A stretch of 64,000 nucleotides of DNA from Chitinophaga pinensis (GCA_945862385.1 CAMAXV010000014.1:1-64000); one strand, 5' to 3'; counted from the first letter of the stretch, positions 43,528 through 53,611 are shown. Notes: generated by a model from the letters alone, not told the origin. Translations and numbers: made by a program.

Positions 43528-46500
43528 TTAGAAAGAATATCTCACTGTCAACTGACCTCTCCAACGCGTGGAAAGGTAGTTACTACCTCTGAGATCAAGA
43601 ATATCAGCAGCAGTTCTGTTGCTGATATTACGGTAAGTAAGCCTTGGAGTTAAAGTTGAACCTGTAATTCTGTAACCTTCCATGCTAACAAGTGAATAAG
43701 CATCTACACCAGGAGTTACATTAACCCTACCCCAATCCCTGTTCAGGAAGTTGGTGAAGTTGAACATATCAAAGATTACTGAGAACCTGTGCTGATTGGC
43801 ACCTTTACCCAAAACCAGATCCTGCTGTACTTTCAGGTCAACGATATTTGACCAAGGTAATACAGCACCATTGCGGTCAACAAACTGTCCCCTTTTTTTG
43901 CTGAGGTACTTATCGTTGCTGATGTATTTGTCAAATGCTTCCCACTGCTGATCCACTGAATAGGTTACACCTGAAGCTGTATAAGATTCAGCAAACCTGC
44001 TCCAATCTGCTAGATCATTTGGCACATATATCAAATCAGTAGACTCACCATTTGCTCCATTATAGTCATAAATCAAACTTCTGGAGTACACATAAGAATA
44101 TGGTGAACCTGATTGTCCATTATAGAACAATGTAAAGGTCGTAGCCAGCCTGTTGTCTGCATAATTAAACTTCTTGGAAACATAGCTACTAATTCTGTGC
44201 AATTGTGCGAAATCGGAACGGCTAAGGGTAATGTTATTTCTACCATTCTTTGATTCAAAGAATCTCCACTGAGAGTTATTCTGTGAACTTGTACCATCAA
44301 ACATTGAATAAGAATCTCCAAATCCATAGTTAAGGTTGAAAGACCAACCTTTTGAAAAACTCTTATCAATTGCAGTTGTTAGGTTATATGCGAAACCTTT
44401 ACGACCCTGTGCATTGGATATCAAGAAAATACCAGTAGAATAAGGGTTTTGAATACCAGCAGTATTGGGATCAAAATCAAATCTTGTATAAGCCGTTGAA
44501 GTACCATTGATTCTTAGGTAGGTATCCTGATTGAATGCATTCTTTGCTCCTTTTTCAGCAAAAACATTATAATAAACAATTTCATTGATGTTTTTCTGGA
44601 AGAGGAAGTCTCCTGTCCATTTCCAACCATTGCCCAACAATTTATCGAAGCCAAGGGAAGCTTTCAATACTTTTGGAAGTTTGAAGTCTTTTGCAATGAG
44701 GTCAATTTGTCCGGAAGGACTAGCAACGTTCAGACCAAGTTCACTAGGTTGGTATTGCTTGAATGGGTCTGCTCTGAAAGTGATATTTGGCTTATTCTGA
44801 AACACACCGCCAATGTTAACCCCTGTATTATTATAAACACCTCCGGGCCATACCAAAGGAACACGGCCAGTAAATGCACCAATACCACCACGGATTTTTA
44901 AACCTTCTTCAGGTTCAAAGGTAAATCCAACTCTTGGAGACATGCTCAACTGAGGTTGAGGACGCTGACCGGAACGGGCACCCTGCATATCCCATACTTT
45001 TGAAATAACTGGCAGGGCAACATTGTTAAAGTATACATCTTCATTGGGATTCGGATAGAACTCGAAATTATCGAAACGAACACCAAAATTAAGTTCAAAA
45101 TTATCAGATACCTGCCACTGGTCTCCGAGGAAAACACCTGAACGCATACTTTTGAAAGTTGTACCTGCAGCACTACCATCACCTGTGATATTGTCCCTTA
45201 AAGAGAATGACCGGGAGTACTGTGCTGGACGAAGATCCTGAAGGAAATGGTTGACAAAATTATACGTGTAGTTACCAAAATTATCGCGCACAAACAGGTT
45301 ATAGGATTCACTGAATTCAACATCAATACCAAGCTTCAGTTGATGATCACCAGCAGTGTAGCGCAATTCATCATAAATAGCCCTGTTATTCTGAGTTAAC
45401 TGGTTGCCAGTAGAGAAGTTTTCTGTACCAAATACATAGCTTGTACCATTAACAGAATTCAACGTAACCCTTGGGAATGCTGCACCCAGCGGATCCCTAT
45501 CATCTTCCACATCAGTTACAGTTACCAATAATTTATTGGAAAGCTTGTTGGAAAAACGGCTGTTCAATTCAATTGAACCTGAGTGAGTGGTACTTGGGAA
45601 CAAATAACCACCATTGAAGAAGTTTATTCTGGAACTTGTGCTTGCGTTAGTCAATGAGCGCTGTGAATTAGCATACCTGTATGAGACATTCAACCTGTGC
45701 TTTGGACTGATATTCCAGGTCAGTTTTGCAGCAATTTTATCACTATTCAACAAATCCGGAATGTCTGAGTAGCTACCTGGGTCATACCCCAAGGCACTTA
45801 GTTTGGCAAGTATCAATCTCACTGAATCCTGAAATGCTGCTCCGGGAGGTGTCCTAAAAGTTGAAGCATCAAATGGCTGTGGCCTCTCATCACGCTGGAA
45901 TTCAGCACTTACAAAATAAAACAGTTTATTTTTAATCAAAGCTCCACCGAGTGTTGCACCAAAGGTAGATGCCTGAAAATCAGGTAGACTTTTTGATGCA
46001 GATTTCAAACCTGTCGGCGTCTTTCCTGAGAAGCCTTGGTTCCTGTTAATCCAATATGCTGATCCGCGGGTAGTGTTTGTACCACTTTTGGTTACTGCGT
46101 TTACAGAACCACCGGTAAAGTTACCCAATGACACATCGTAAGGAGAAACACCTACCTGAAATGACTCAATGGCATCAATACTGATTGGTGAAGAACCTGT
46201 TTGTCCACCATTGGTTCCAGATTCAGACAATCCGAATACATCATTATTAACGGCACCATCAAACATAATCTGGTTGTACCTGTTATTTTGACCTGCGATT
46301 GAGATACCACCACCAAAAGTAGTTTTTGCCTGAGGTGTCAGCCTGATGAAATCTGTCAGGTTACGACCTACTGTAGGAAGATTCTGAAGCCTTTCTGAGC
46401 TGATTGCAGTACCCACACCACCATAAAGTGCCTGAGCACCTCTTGAAGCAGTTACTACAACTTCCTTCAAATCCTGTGTGTTACTGATCATTTTAAAATC

Positions 46501-46815
46501 TACCCTGCCGGTTTCTCCTAATTCAAGGAAAACATCGTTTCTGGTTTGTGGTTTGTAACCAACAAAAGAAACCTCAACCGTGTATGGTCCACCCGGCTGG
46601 ATGTTTGAAAATGAAAAACGACCATTGACAGAAGTCATGGCCGAGATAACAGTTCCTGTTGGGAGGTGTGTTGCCTTTACAGATGCGCCTGAGAGGGCCT
46701 CACCTGAAGCAGAACGAATGGATCCACCCATAGAACTTGTTGTTACCTGTGCCTGGATGAGACTCGTGACCAATAGTGATATGGTCAGCGTTAGAAAATA
46801 CTTGAAAAATCGCAT
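43528..46815 (-). CDS. TonB-dependent outer-membrane receptor with N-terminal carboxypeptidase-regulatory domain
   Basis: About 1095 residues. The signal peptide (MRFFKYFLTLTISLLVTS) is followed by a CarboxypepD_reg-like domain (SGEALSGASVKATHLPTG). Then come a plug domain (TVGRNLTDFIRLTPQAK, QIMFDGAVNND) and a long beta barrel ending in an aromatic residue (LTVRYSF), of the Oar-like type. I start it at the ATG at 46815: the longer frame begins with a TTG that is part of the -7 box TAATTTTG at 46834-46841. No SusD-like partner follows, so it is probably not a SusCD glycan importer. The ligand is unknown. Confidence 0.9.
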   Translation of the reverse strand: MRFFKYFLTLTISLLVTSLIQAQVTTSSMGGSIRSASGEALSGASVKATHLPTGTVISAMTSVNGRFSFSNIQPGGPYTVEVSFVGYKPQTRNDVFLELGETGRVDFKMISNTQDLKEVVVTASRGAQALYGGVGTAISSERLQNLPTVGRNLTDFIRLTPQAKTTFGGGISIAGQNNRYNQIMFDGAVNNDVFGLSESGTNGGQTGSSPISIDAIESFQVGVSPYDVSLGNFTGGSVNAVTKSGTNTTRGSAYWINRNQGFSGKTPTGLKSASKSLPDFQASTFGATLGGALIKNKLFYFVSAEFQRDERPQPFDASTFRTPPGAAFQDSVRLILAKLSALGYDPGSYSDIPDLLNSDKIAAKLTWNISPKHRLNVSYRYANSQRSLTNASTSSRINFFNGGYLFPSTTHSGSIELNSRFSNKLSNKLLVTVTDVEDDRDPLGAAFPRVTLNSVNGTSYVFGTENFSTGNQLTQNNRAIYDELRYTAGDHQLKLGIDVEFSESYNLFVRDNFGNYTYNFVNHFLQDLRPAQYSRSFSLRDNITGDGSAAGTTFKSMRSGVFLGDQWQVSDNFELNFGVRFDNFEFYPNPNEDVYFNNVALPVISKVWDMQGARSGQRPQPQLSMSPRVGFTFEPEEGLKIRGGIGAFTGRVPLVWPGGVYNNTGVNIGGVFQNKPNITFRADPFKQYQPSELGLNVASPSGQIDLIAKDFKLPKVLKASLGFDKLLGNGWKWTGDFLFQKNINEIVYYNVFAEKGAKNAFNQDTYLRINGTSTAYTRFDFDPNTAGIQNPYSTGIFLISNAQGRKGFAYNLTTAIDKSFSKGWSFNLNYGFGDSYSMFDGTSSQNNSQWRFFESKNGRNNITLSRSDFAQLHRISSYVSKKFNYADNRLATTFTLFYNGQSGSPYSYVYSRSLIYDYNGANGESTDLIYVPNDLADWSRFAESYTASGVTYSVDQQWEAFDKYISNDKYLSKKRGQFVDRNGAVLPWSNIVDLKVQQDLVLGKGANQHRFSVIFDMFNFTNFLNRDWGRVNVTPGVDAYSLVSMEGYRITGSTLTPRLTYRNISNRTAADILDLRGSNYLSTRWRGQLTVRYSF

Positions 46816-46833
46816 AAGCAGTTGTTTATGGTG

Positions 46834-46841
46834 CAAAATTA
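46834..46841 (-). promoter_or_regulatory. -7 promoter box of the TonB receptor gene
   Basis: The minus strand reads TAATTTTG, 18 bases before the ATG at 46815. It overlaps the TTG that a naive start call would use. Confidence 0.5.
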
Positions 46842-46908
46842 AGAACTGATAAGCAAAGATTGCTTTTTCGTATTAACAAACAATTAAGAATCTGAAATGT
46901 TCAGCTTT

Positions 46909-47625
46909 TTAGGCATTCGCTCTTTTCAAATCCTGGAAGCCGTATTTTTCGATAAAATCATTGATTCCCAATGCATTATCAACAGAAAATTCACCGATTC
47001 TGGTTCTGCGCAAGGAAGACAGGTATCCTCCGCAGCCTAAAGCTTCTCCAAAGTCGTTTGCAAGACTGCGTATATAAGTACCCGTTGAGCAGATTACCCT
47101 GAAGTGAACTACCGGTAATTCAATAGCTGTTACCTCAAATGATTTGATCGTAATTTTTCTGGGCTCCATTATCACTTCTTTGCCCTTCCTCGCCAGGATA
47201 TAAGAAGGAGTGCCTCCTTTTTTGATGGCGGAATGTGCTGGAGGTACCTGCATGATTTCTCCGGTAAAGGGGATAGTTGCAACATGGATCATTTCCGGCG
47301 TCAGAAAATCTACTGCCGATTTGAATACGGGTTCACTCTCCAGATCAAACGTTGGTGTTGATGCACCAAGCGTAAAGGTACCTGTGTACTCTTTTTCTGC
47401 TGCCATGTATTCATTGATCTTCTTGGTGAACTTGCCCGTACAAACGATCAGTAATCCTGTTGCAAGGGGATCAAGAGTTCCGGCATGCCCTACTTTACTT
47501 ACCCTGATAAGCGTCCTTATTTTCTTAACAACATCGAAGGATGTCCATGCCAGCGGCTTATCCATCAGCAAAACCCTGCCTTCTGCGAAGCTTCCTGTCA
47601 CTTCTTCCATAATCTGTTTGTACAT
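46909..47625 (-). CDS. truB: tRNA pseudouridine(55) synthase
   Basis: TruB makes pseudouridine 55 in the T loop of tRNAs. VLLMDKPLAWTSFDVV near residue 18, VGHAGTLDPLATGLLIV with the catalytic Asp, and RVICSTGTYIRSLANDFG are diagnostic. The length of 238 residues is normal for the short type. The ATG at 47625 lies 5 bases after a perfect TAACTTTG box; the in-frame ATG at 47610 is an alternative with a 20-base gap to the box. It is divergent from the methyltransferase gene at 47657. Confidence 0.95.
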   Translation of the reverse strand: MYKQIMEEVTGSFAEGRVLLMDKPLAWTSFDVVKKIRTLIRVSKVGHAGTLDPLATGLLIVCTGKFTKKINEYMAAEKEYTGTFTLGASTPTFDLESEPVFKSAVDFLTPEMIHVATIPFTGEIMQVPPAHSAIKKGGTPSYILARKGKEVIMEPRKITIKSFEVTAIELPVVHFRVICSTGTYIRSLANDFGEALGCGGYLSSLRRTRIGEFSVDNALGINDFIEKYGFQDLKRANA

Positions 47626-47630
47626 TTGCG

Positions 47631-47638
47631 CAAAGTTA
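47631..47638 (-). promoter_or_regulatory. -7 promoter box abutting the truB start
   Basis: The minus strand reads TAACTTTG, ending 5 bases before the ATG at 47625, so transcription would begin at or near the start codon. Confidence 0.45.
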
Positions 47639-47656
47639 AGTCACTTCAACTGAACT

Positions 47657-48454
47657 ATGGCTCTGATTCAACATCTAGACCCCAACGTAAGATTTGCACA
47701 GCAGGTAGACAATGCCAGGGCATACGTTTTACCTTTTATAAACAATTCTATTGAGGTTCATAAAGAAATGAACTTGTTGGATATTGGATGCGGAGACGGT
47801 GGTGTGCTCCTGCCTTTCCTGGAAATGGGATGCAAGGCTACGGGTATTGAACTGGATGTGGACAAGTCAAATCATGCCCGGAATTTTTTAGCTGAATTTA
47901 TCCAGTCGGGACAGGCAGAAATAATCAACCTCAATATTTACGAAGAAGCTGCGTTGCAGGATTACAGGGAAAAGTTCGATATCATTATCCTCAAAGATGT
48001 CATAGAACACATCCCGGATCAATCGAGGTTCATCCTTTATATGAAACAGTTTCTCAAACCTGGCGGTGTGGTTTATTTCGGATTTCCTCCATGGCAAATG
48101 CCCCATGGCGGTCACCAGCAGGTTTGCCGAAACCGTTTCTTATCAGTGCTACCCTATTTTCACCTTTTGCCCACACTTTTATATAGAACTATCCTCAGGC
48201 TTGGTGGTGAATATGAATCTACCATTACAGAATTGCTGGAGATTAAATCGACTGGCATCTCCATTGAGCGCTTTGAAAAACTTGCCCTTGCAGGTGGCTA
48301 CTCCATTGTTGCCTCTACCCACTACCTGATTAATCCCATTTACCGTTTTAAATTTGGCTGGCAACCAAGGGAACAATTTACCTGGTTAAGGAAAATTCCT
48401 GTACTGCGTAATTTTTTTACGACTTGTGTTTATTACCTGATCAGGAAAAACTGA
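47657..48454 (+). CDS. class I SAM-dependent methyltransferase
   Basis: A 265-residue protein with MNLLDIGCGDGGVLLPFLE near residue 37 as SAM motif I, GIELDVDKS as motif II and IILKDVIEHIPD near residue 112 as the post-II region. This is the pattern of UbiE/UbiG-like Methyltransf_11 enzymes. C-terminal LRKIPVLRNFFTTCVYYLI is hydrophobic and may touch the membrane. The substrate cannot be told; lipid or glycan methylation is possible. It converges with the protease gene, 2 bp apart. Confidence 0.82.
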   Translation: MALIQHLDPNVRFAQQVDNARAYVLPFINNSIEVHKEMNLLDIGCGDGGVLLPFLEMGCKATGIELDVDKSNHARNFLAEFIQSGQAEIINLNIYEEAALQDYREKFDIIILKDVIEHIPDQSRFILYMKQFLKPGGVVYFGFPPWQMPHGGHQQVCRNRFLSVLPYFHLLPTLLYRTILRLGGEYESTITELLEIKSTGISIERFEKLALAGGYSIVASTHYLINPIYRFKFGWQPREQFTWLRKIPVLRNFFTTCVYYLIRKN

Positions 48455-48456
48455 AA

Positions 48457-49650
48457 TTACTGCACAACGAACTTGGTAAATAAAGTGGTACCCGCGTCTG
48501 TAAGTCTGATCTGATAAACACCCGGCTGAAGTACTCTGGTATCTATTTCTTTTTGGGTTGATTCCAGATGTCCGGATTTCATGATTTGTCCGCCTGAGGA
48601 AATAATGGCATAATGCATGCCGTTGATACCGGTATTCTGGCTCACCTGCAGGTTTATTTTACCTGAACGAGACGGATTGGGATACACATTCACCACTTTT
48701 GTATCCGCCTGGGGAACCACTGCTGACTGCATGCTGGTATTCCATGATTGTTCCAGTGCTCTCGAATTCAGAATTGATGCTCTTTTACCCCCTGGCTCAA
48801 ACTGGGCACGCATAACTGATTTTTGTCCGGCTGTAAACATCCCCATGGCTTCATCATTGGTGAAATCCATGTAATTCATGAACATTTCTCCATCTATACT
48901 ACCATTGCATGGTGTGAGCCTGGGGAAGACAGGTGCACCGGAGTTACTTCCCCTTTGTTTGGGCGTGTCTTCAATGCCGTCATCTCCGCACGGACCATCA
49001 CCCCAAAGATGTTTGAGTCCAAGCCAGTGTCCAACTTCATGTGTCATGGTACGCCCCAGGTTGTAAGGTGCAACAACTACTCCAGAAGTTCCAAAAGCAT
49101 CATAGCGAACAACGATTCCGTCCAGGGCAGCGTCGCAGCCCGGGAATGTAGCATAACCAGACAATCCGGGTACGGTATTACAGATCCAGACATTGAGGTA
49201 TTGACGGGAATCCCATGCTGTGCTGCCACCACTGGCAGCGGACTTAATTTTATTGTCGTCTGACCACATGATCCTGGAAGTTTTCTTTCGAACGATGCCT
49301 GAGGTACTCCGCCCCATTGGATCCGTTTTTGCCAGTTCAAACTGAATAGCGGTATTGGCAGCCCGGGAAGCAAATACAGCAGGAACTTTGAGGAAATCGC
49401 TGTTTTTTCTGCTGAAATCTGCGTTCAATGCTTCAATTTGCGACAGTATCTGGAGGTCAGAAATATTTTCTTTCGATTGATTGTATAAAACGTGCACTAC
49501 TACCGGGATGGTGATTACCTTTTCCGGACCAGGAGCATTGCTGCCGGTTTTAATTTCCGGAAGAGTATAACCGGGTGTGTTACAGACCTTTTGAGCAAGG
49601 ACCGAACCCAATGATAAAAAAATGATGATGGATAGTAGGAAAAGCCTCAT
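48457..49650 (-). CDS. secreted M43 (pappalysin-type) zinc metalloprotease with T9SS sorting domain
   Basis: The 397-residue protein starts with a signal peptide (FLLSIIIFLSLGSVLAQ). The catalytic site TMTHEVGHWLGLKHLWGDG near residues 201-219 is the extended HExxHxxGxxH zinc motif, and MNYMDF near residue 263 is the Met-turn. The last 80 residues (VYPNPSRSGKI to TLFTKFVV) form a type A C-terminal sorting domain, which sends the protein across the outer membrane by type IX secretion. It probably digests extracellular protein. It stands alone between convergent and divergent neighbours. Confidence 0.9.
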   Translation of the reverse strand: MRLFLLSIIIFLSLGSVLAQKVCNTPGYTLPEIKTGSNAPGPEKVITIPVVVHVLYNQSKENISDLQILSQIEALNADFSRKNSDFLKVPAVFASRAANTAIQFELAKTDPMGRSTSGIVRKKTSRIMWSDDNKIKSAASGGSTAWDSRQYLNVWICNTVPGLSGYATFPGCDAALDGIVVRYDAFGTSGVVVAPYNLGRTMTHEVGHWLGLKHLWGDGPCGDDGIEDTPKQRGSNSGAPVFPRLTPCNGSIDGEMFMNYMDFTNDEAMGMFTAGQKSVMRAQFEPGGKRASILNSRALEQSWNTSMQSAVVPQADTKVVNVYPNPSRSGKINLQVSQNTGINGMHYAIISSGGQIMKSGHLESTQKEIDTRVLQPGVYQIRLTDAGTTLFTKFVVQ

Positions 49651-49879
49651 AATTACCTTTTGGTATGAGCTTTTCAGAGAGTATTGAATTGATTGGAGGC
49701 TTTCGGAAGGATTGGACTATTACATGCTGTTGAGACACAGCTATCGGCATGTAAATATGTACATCATATCCGGGAAAAGCAAGTAGCCAAGACAATTTTA
49801 TGACTATTTTACATGGGCGTTAAATAAATGCTAACGCTCATTCTATTATTATTTCTGGAAATATTAAGACATTTGGAAG

Positions 49880-50728
49880 ATGAAAAAACAAGATTGGATT
49901 TATTTAATCATATTGGCTTTGGTGATGGGATGTCAGGAACAATCCGAACCCTCAGACAAAGGTGAAACAAGTCAGGAGCAAGCTGTTCCAGCCAGTTCGG
50001 TGATTTCCTATACCGTTCTGAATGCTTTCCCCCACGACACTGCAGCATTTACACAAGGACTGGAATATTATAAGGGACAGTTACTGGAGAGCACTGGATT
50101 GACAGGAAAATCTTCGCTCAGGGCAGTAGATATCAGCAGCGGGAAAGTAAGCAGCAGAATTAACCTTGATAAAAACATTTTTGCTGAAGGTTTGACTGTT
50201 CTGCACGATACATTATACCAGCTCAGCTGGCAGAATCATGAAGTTTACCTGTGGGATGTCAGAAAACAGCCATTCCAAAAGCTAGCCACGCTGCCCTGGA
50301 GTGGTGAAGGCTGGGGCATTACCAACGACGGCAATCAGCTTATTATCAGTGAAGGTTCAGATAAACTTTATTTTGTTCAACCCGGAACCCTGAAGCTGAA
50401 TAAGGTTTTAAGCATTAGAGACCAGTATGGAGCGGTTAATAACCTGAATGAACTGGAAATGATTGATGGCTATATTTATGCCAACAGGTGGCAGTATGAC
50501 TATATATTAAAGATAGATCCCGTGACAGGTTTTGTTGCAGGTATAATTAATCTGCAGGATTTTTTGGTTAAAAACAGCAAAGCAGACCTTTCTTATTTAA
50601 GTAAACCAGGCACAACTGCCACAGACAATGGAGCGGTACTCAATGGCATCGCTTTTGATCCGAAGAAAAAAACACTATATATAACAGGTAAACTATGGCC
50701 TGAAATTTTCGAAATCAGGCTGAATTAG
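49880..50728 (+). CDS. glutaminyl-peptide cyclotransferase (lipoprotein)
   Basis: The enzyme converts N-terminal Gln to pyroglutamate. The N-terminus has a lipobox (ALVMGCQ) and the body is the five-bladed propeller family found in plants and bacteria: AFTQGLEYYKGQLLESTGLTG, IFAEGLTVLHDTLYQLSW, GEGWGITNDG and LNELEMIDGYIYANRW are conserved blades. At 282 residues it is typical. In Bacteroidota it may modify N-termini of proteins processed in the periplasm. It is followed after about 90 bp by nagB on the same strand. Confidence 0.88.
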   Translation: MKKQDWIYLIILALVMGCQEQSEPSDKGETSQEQAVPASSVISYTVLNAFPHDTAAFTQGLEYYKGQLLESTGLTGKSSLRAVDISSGKVSSRINLDKNIFAEGLTVLHDTLYQLSWQNHEVYLWDVRKQPFQKLATLPWSGEGWGITNDGNQLIISEGSDKLYFVQPGTLKLNKVLSIRDQYGAVNNLNELEMIDGYIYANRWQYDYILKIDPVTGFVAGIINLQDFLVKNSKADLSYLSKPGTTATDNGAVLNGIAFDPKKKTLYITGKLWPEIFEIRLN

Positions 50729-50816
50729 TTGATTGTGGTGTGGAAGCGCAATAATTATATTAACATTTTTAATTATTTTTGAAAGTCAGTCGCCCTTAAC
50801 CAACAACCAACTTAAC

Positions 50817-52718
50817 ATGATTGATGCATTTGAAAAGATTGCCGTAGAAATTCATGAAAATGGCAAGACTGCTGCCAGGCAGATTGCTGCTGAGATAGCA
50901 GCTTTGATCAGGGAAAAACAGGCAGCGGGAAAGCCTTGTGTGCTGGGCATGGCCACGGGGTCTACGCCAAAAACCTTGTATGCAGAGTTAGTCAGGTTAC
51001 ATAGAGAGGAAGGCCTGAGTTTCCGCAATGTAGTTACATTTAACCTGGATGAGTACTACCCCATGCAGCCGGATGCCCGTCAGAGCTACCACAGGTTCAT
51101 GAAAACGCAGCTCTTTGCTCATGTGGATATTGATCCAAAGAATATAAATATCCCTGACGGTACCATTACCAAGTCACAATCTTTTACTTACGCCCAGGCC
51201 TATGAGCAGTCCATTAAAGACGCAGGTGGGATAGACATACAAATCCTTGGCATAGGATTAAACGGACACATCGGCTTCAATGAACCAGGATCTAGCAGAA
51301 GTTCTGTAACGCGGGTTGCTGCATTGGACAACAATACCCGACTGGCCAATGCTTATGAGTTCGACAATATCTCACAGGTACCCAGGCTGGCCCTTACGAT
51401 GGGCATAAGCTCCATTTTACAGGCAAAAAAGATTGTATTACTGGCATTTGGCGCCGGGAAGTCAGGTATTGTTGCACAATCCATTGAAGGAAACATCACT
51501 GAAAACATACCTGCCACCTTGTTGCAGGAACACCCCAACTGCGTTTTCCACCTTGATGAGGCATCTGCACAGGAACTAACCAGGTTCAAAGCGCCCTGGT
51601 TGGCTGGTGAAATTGAATGGACGGAGAAGCTGATCAGAAAGGCTGTCACCAGCATGGCCATGACACAGCAGAAGCCACTTTTGCAACTTACCTGGGAAGA
51701 TTATCTGAATGCCGGATTGGCGGATTTAATGGAAAAACACGGATCAGTTGCAGACATCAACCTCCGCGTGTTCAATGGATTAAGGGATACCATTACAGGT
51801 TGGCCCGGAGGCAAACCCATGGAAGAAGTACCCCGCCATCCCGAAAGAAGAAATCCTGCATCTAAGCGGGTGATTATATTCTCCCCTCACCCTGATGACG
51901 ATATCATCTCCATGGGTGGTACTTTTATAAGGTTAGTTCAGCAAGGACATGAGGTACATGTAGGCTATCAAACCTCAGGCAACATTGCGGTAAGCGACGA
52001 GTTTGTGATGCGACAGATTGATTTTGCGGTAGAGTTCGATGGATTTTTTGAGATAGACAAGAGCAGGGCCGGAACCATCTGGCAGGATGCGGCTGCATTC
52101 ATCAAAACCAAGACACCCCATCAGAAAGACACACATGAGATCCGAAGTATCAAAGGGATGATACGCCGAACAGAAGCCAGGGCTACATGCAGGTATGTGG
52201 GCGTTCAGGATGAACACATTCATTTTATGAACCTGCCTTTCTATGAAACAGGTTTGATTGAGAAAAATCCGCCCACGGATGCCGATATCCAGCTACACAA
52301 AGAACTTATACGGGAAGTTCGTCCACATCAGATTTTTGCAGCAGGAGACTTTGCAGATCCACACGGAACACATAAAGTATGCTTCGATGTCATGTATGCT
52401 GCACTCCAGCAATTGAAAGCAGAAAATGATCCTGCCGTAGCTGATTGCAGGCTCTGGTTGTACAGAGGAGCCTGGGCAGAGTGGGATTTGTGGGATATCG
52501 ACATGTCTATACCGATGAGTCCCGATCAGGTCATACAAAAACGCAACGGCATCTTTATTCACCAGTCGCAGAAAGACGGCGTAGTATTTCAGGGCTCCGA
52601 CAGCAGGGAGTTCTGGCAGCGTGCGGAAGACAGGAATTCAGGAACGGCAGCATTGTTTGACAGGCTCGGATTACCACAATATGCAGCACTCGAAGCATTC
52701 ATGCGATTTGATTATTGA
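50817..52718 (+). CDS. nagB: glucosamine-6-phosphate deaminase fused to a PIG-L domain
   Basis: I start this at the ATG at 50817 (MIDAFEKIAVEIHENG), giving 633 residues; the frame upstream is not protein-like. The N-terminal half is NagB: MATGSTPKTLYAELV, VTFNLDEYYPM and LGIGLNGHIGFNEPGS are the phosphate and substrate sites for converting glucosamine 6-phosphate to fructose 6-phosphate and ammonia. After a linker, IIFSPHPDDDIISMGGTFI near residue 355 opens a PIG-L/LmbE deacetylase-like domain with intact zinc motif. Such fusions occur in other Bacteroidota. It may couple deacetylation and deamination of amino sugars; that coupling is inference. Confidence 0.9.
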   Translation: MIDAFEKIAVEIHENGKTAARQIAAEIAALIREKQAAGKPCVLGMATGSTPKTLYAELVRLHREEGLSFRNVVTFNLDEYYPMQPDARQSYHRFMKTQLFAHVDIDPKNINIPDGTITKSQSFTYAQAYEQSIKDAGGIDIQILGIGLNGHIGFNEPGSSRSSVTRVAALDNNTRLANAYEFDNISQVPRLALTMGISSILQAKKIVLLAFGAGKSGIVAQSIEGNITENIPATLLQEHPNCVFHLDEASAQELTRFKAPWLAGEIEWTEKLIRKAVTSMAMTQQKPLLQLTWEDYLNAGLADLMEKHGSVADINLRVFNGLRDTITGWPGGKPMEEVPRHPERRNPASKRVIIFSPHPDDDIISMGGTFIRLVQQGHEVHVGYQTSGNIAVSDEFVMRQIDFAVEFDGFFEIDKSRAGTIWQDAAAFIKTKTPHQKDTHEIRSIKGMIRRTEARATCRYVGVQDEHIHFMNLPFYETGLIEKNPPTDADIQLHKELIREVRPHQIFAAGDFADPHGTHKVCFDVMYAALQQLKAENDPAVADCRLWLYRGAWAEWDLWDIDMSIPMSPDQVIQKRNGIFIHQSQKDGVVFQGSDSREFWQRAEDRNSGTAALFDRLGLPQYAALEAFMRFDY

Positions 52719-52831
52719 TGGTTACAGCACACCTATTTTGTGTAATCTGTAACACTTCATTCTGCTATTTTGGCTAACAATTGTAGCGCTATTTGGGCTT
52801 AAACGAGTAGCTTGCAATAACAATTTAATTC

Positions 52832-53569
52832 ATGACCATAATCATATCGTTTTTCCTTATCCATTGGTTTTTTTCGCTTTTCTTCCATACATTTTTCCTT
52901 CACAGGTATGCATCCCACCAGATGTATCTGACCAATCCTTTTTGGGAAAAGACTTTTTATTTCCTAACCTGGTTTTTCCAGGGTTCATCATACCTTGTTC
53001 CACGCGCTTATGCAGTGATGCATAGGATGCACCATGCATACAGTGATACCGAACAGGATCCCCATTCCCCCCATTTTTTTAAGGATATCTGGCACATGAT
53101 GCTGCATACCCGGAATATTTACAATTCGTTTGTCCACAACCAGATTGCTCCACTTGAAAAATTCACCCGGGAATACCTGCCAGTGTGGAAATGGATGGAT
53201 AAAATAGGAGACAACATGATTACCCGTATAGCCTGGGTAGCGGTGTATATAGGTATTTACATTTTGTTTGCACCAGCCTGGTATTGGTACCTGCTTATTC
53301 CGGTACACATTTTAATGGGGCCAGTTCAGGGGGCTATTGTGAACTGGGTAGGACATAAATATGGCTATGCCAATTTCGACAATGGAGACCATTCCAGGAA
53401 TTCCGAGAAGTGGGGTATTTTCCTGCTTGGAGAATTATTTCAGAACAACCATCATTTTTACCCAACCAGGGCCAAGTTTGCGGTGAAGAGGTTTGAGTGG
53501 GATCCAACTTATTTTGTGATGCGAATTTTGGATAAAATAAAAATTATCAGCATACAATCTAAGGTCTAA
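52832..53569 (+). CDS. membrane fatty acid desaturase
   Basis: A 245-residue membrane protein with the histidine boxes of acyl-lipid/acyl-CoA delta-9 desaturases: HRYASH at residues 24-29, HRMHH at residues 64-68, and NNHHFYP near residue 210 for the di-iron centre. About four membrane segments lie between them. It introduces a double bond in fatty acyl chains and adjusts membrane fluidity. It is the last ordinary gene before the tRNA-Arg accessory region. Confidence 0.88.
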   Translation: MTIIISFFLIHWFFSLFFHTFFLHRYASHQMYLTNPFWEKTFYFLTWFFQGSSYLVPRAYAVMHRMHHAYSDTEQDPHSPHFFKDIWHMMLHTRNIYNSFVHNQIAPLEKFTREYLPVWKWMDKIGDNMITRIAWVAVYIGIYILFAPAWYWYLLIPVHILMGPVQGAIVNWVGHKYGYANFDNGDHSRNSEKWGIFLLGELFQNNHHFYPTRAKFAVKRFEWDPTYFVMRILDKIKIISIQSKV

Positions 53570-53573
53570 AGTA

Positions 53574-53602
53574 TTTGAGAATTAAATTTTTTCGTATATT
53601 TG
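53574..53602 (+). promoter_or_regulatory. promoter of tRNA-Arg, displaced from its gene
   Basis: TTTG at 53574-53577 and TATATTTG at 53595-53602 form a good -33/-7 pair with 17 bases between them. Directly after it comes a copy of the tRNA 5' end at 53612, but the functional tRNA begins at 53702. Confidence 0.55.
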
Positions 53603-53611
53603 CACCCCATC

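Noticed and set aside
50733-50816. A longer N-terminus for NagB (28 extra residues, hydrophobic)
   Set aside because: The ATG at 50817 gives the canonical NagB start, and the upstream codons resemble intergenic AT-rich DNA; a signal peptide would not suit a cytoplasmic enzyme.
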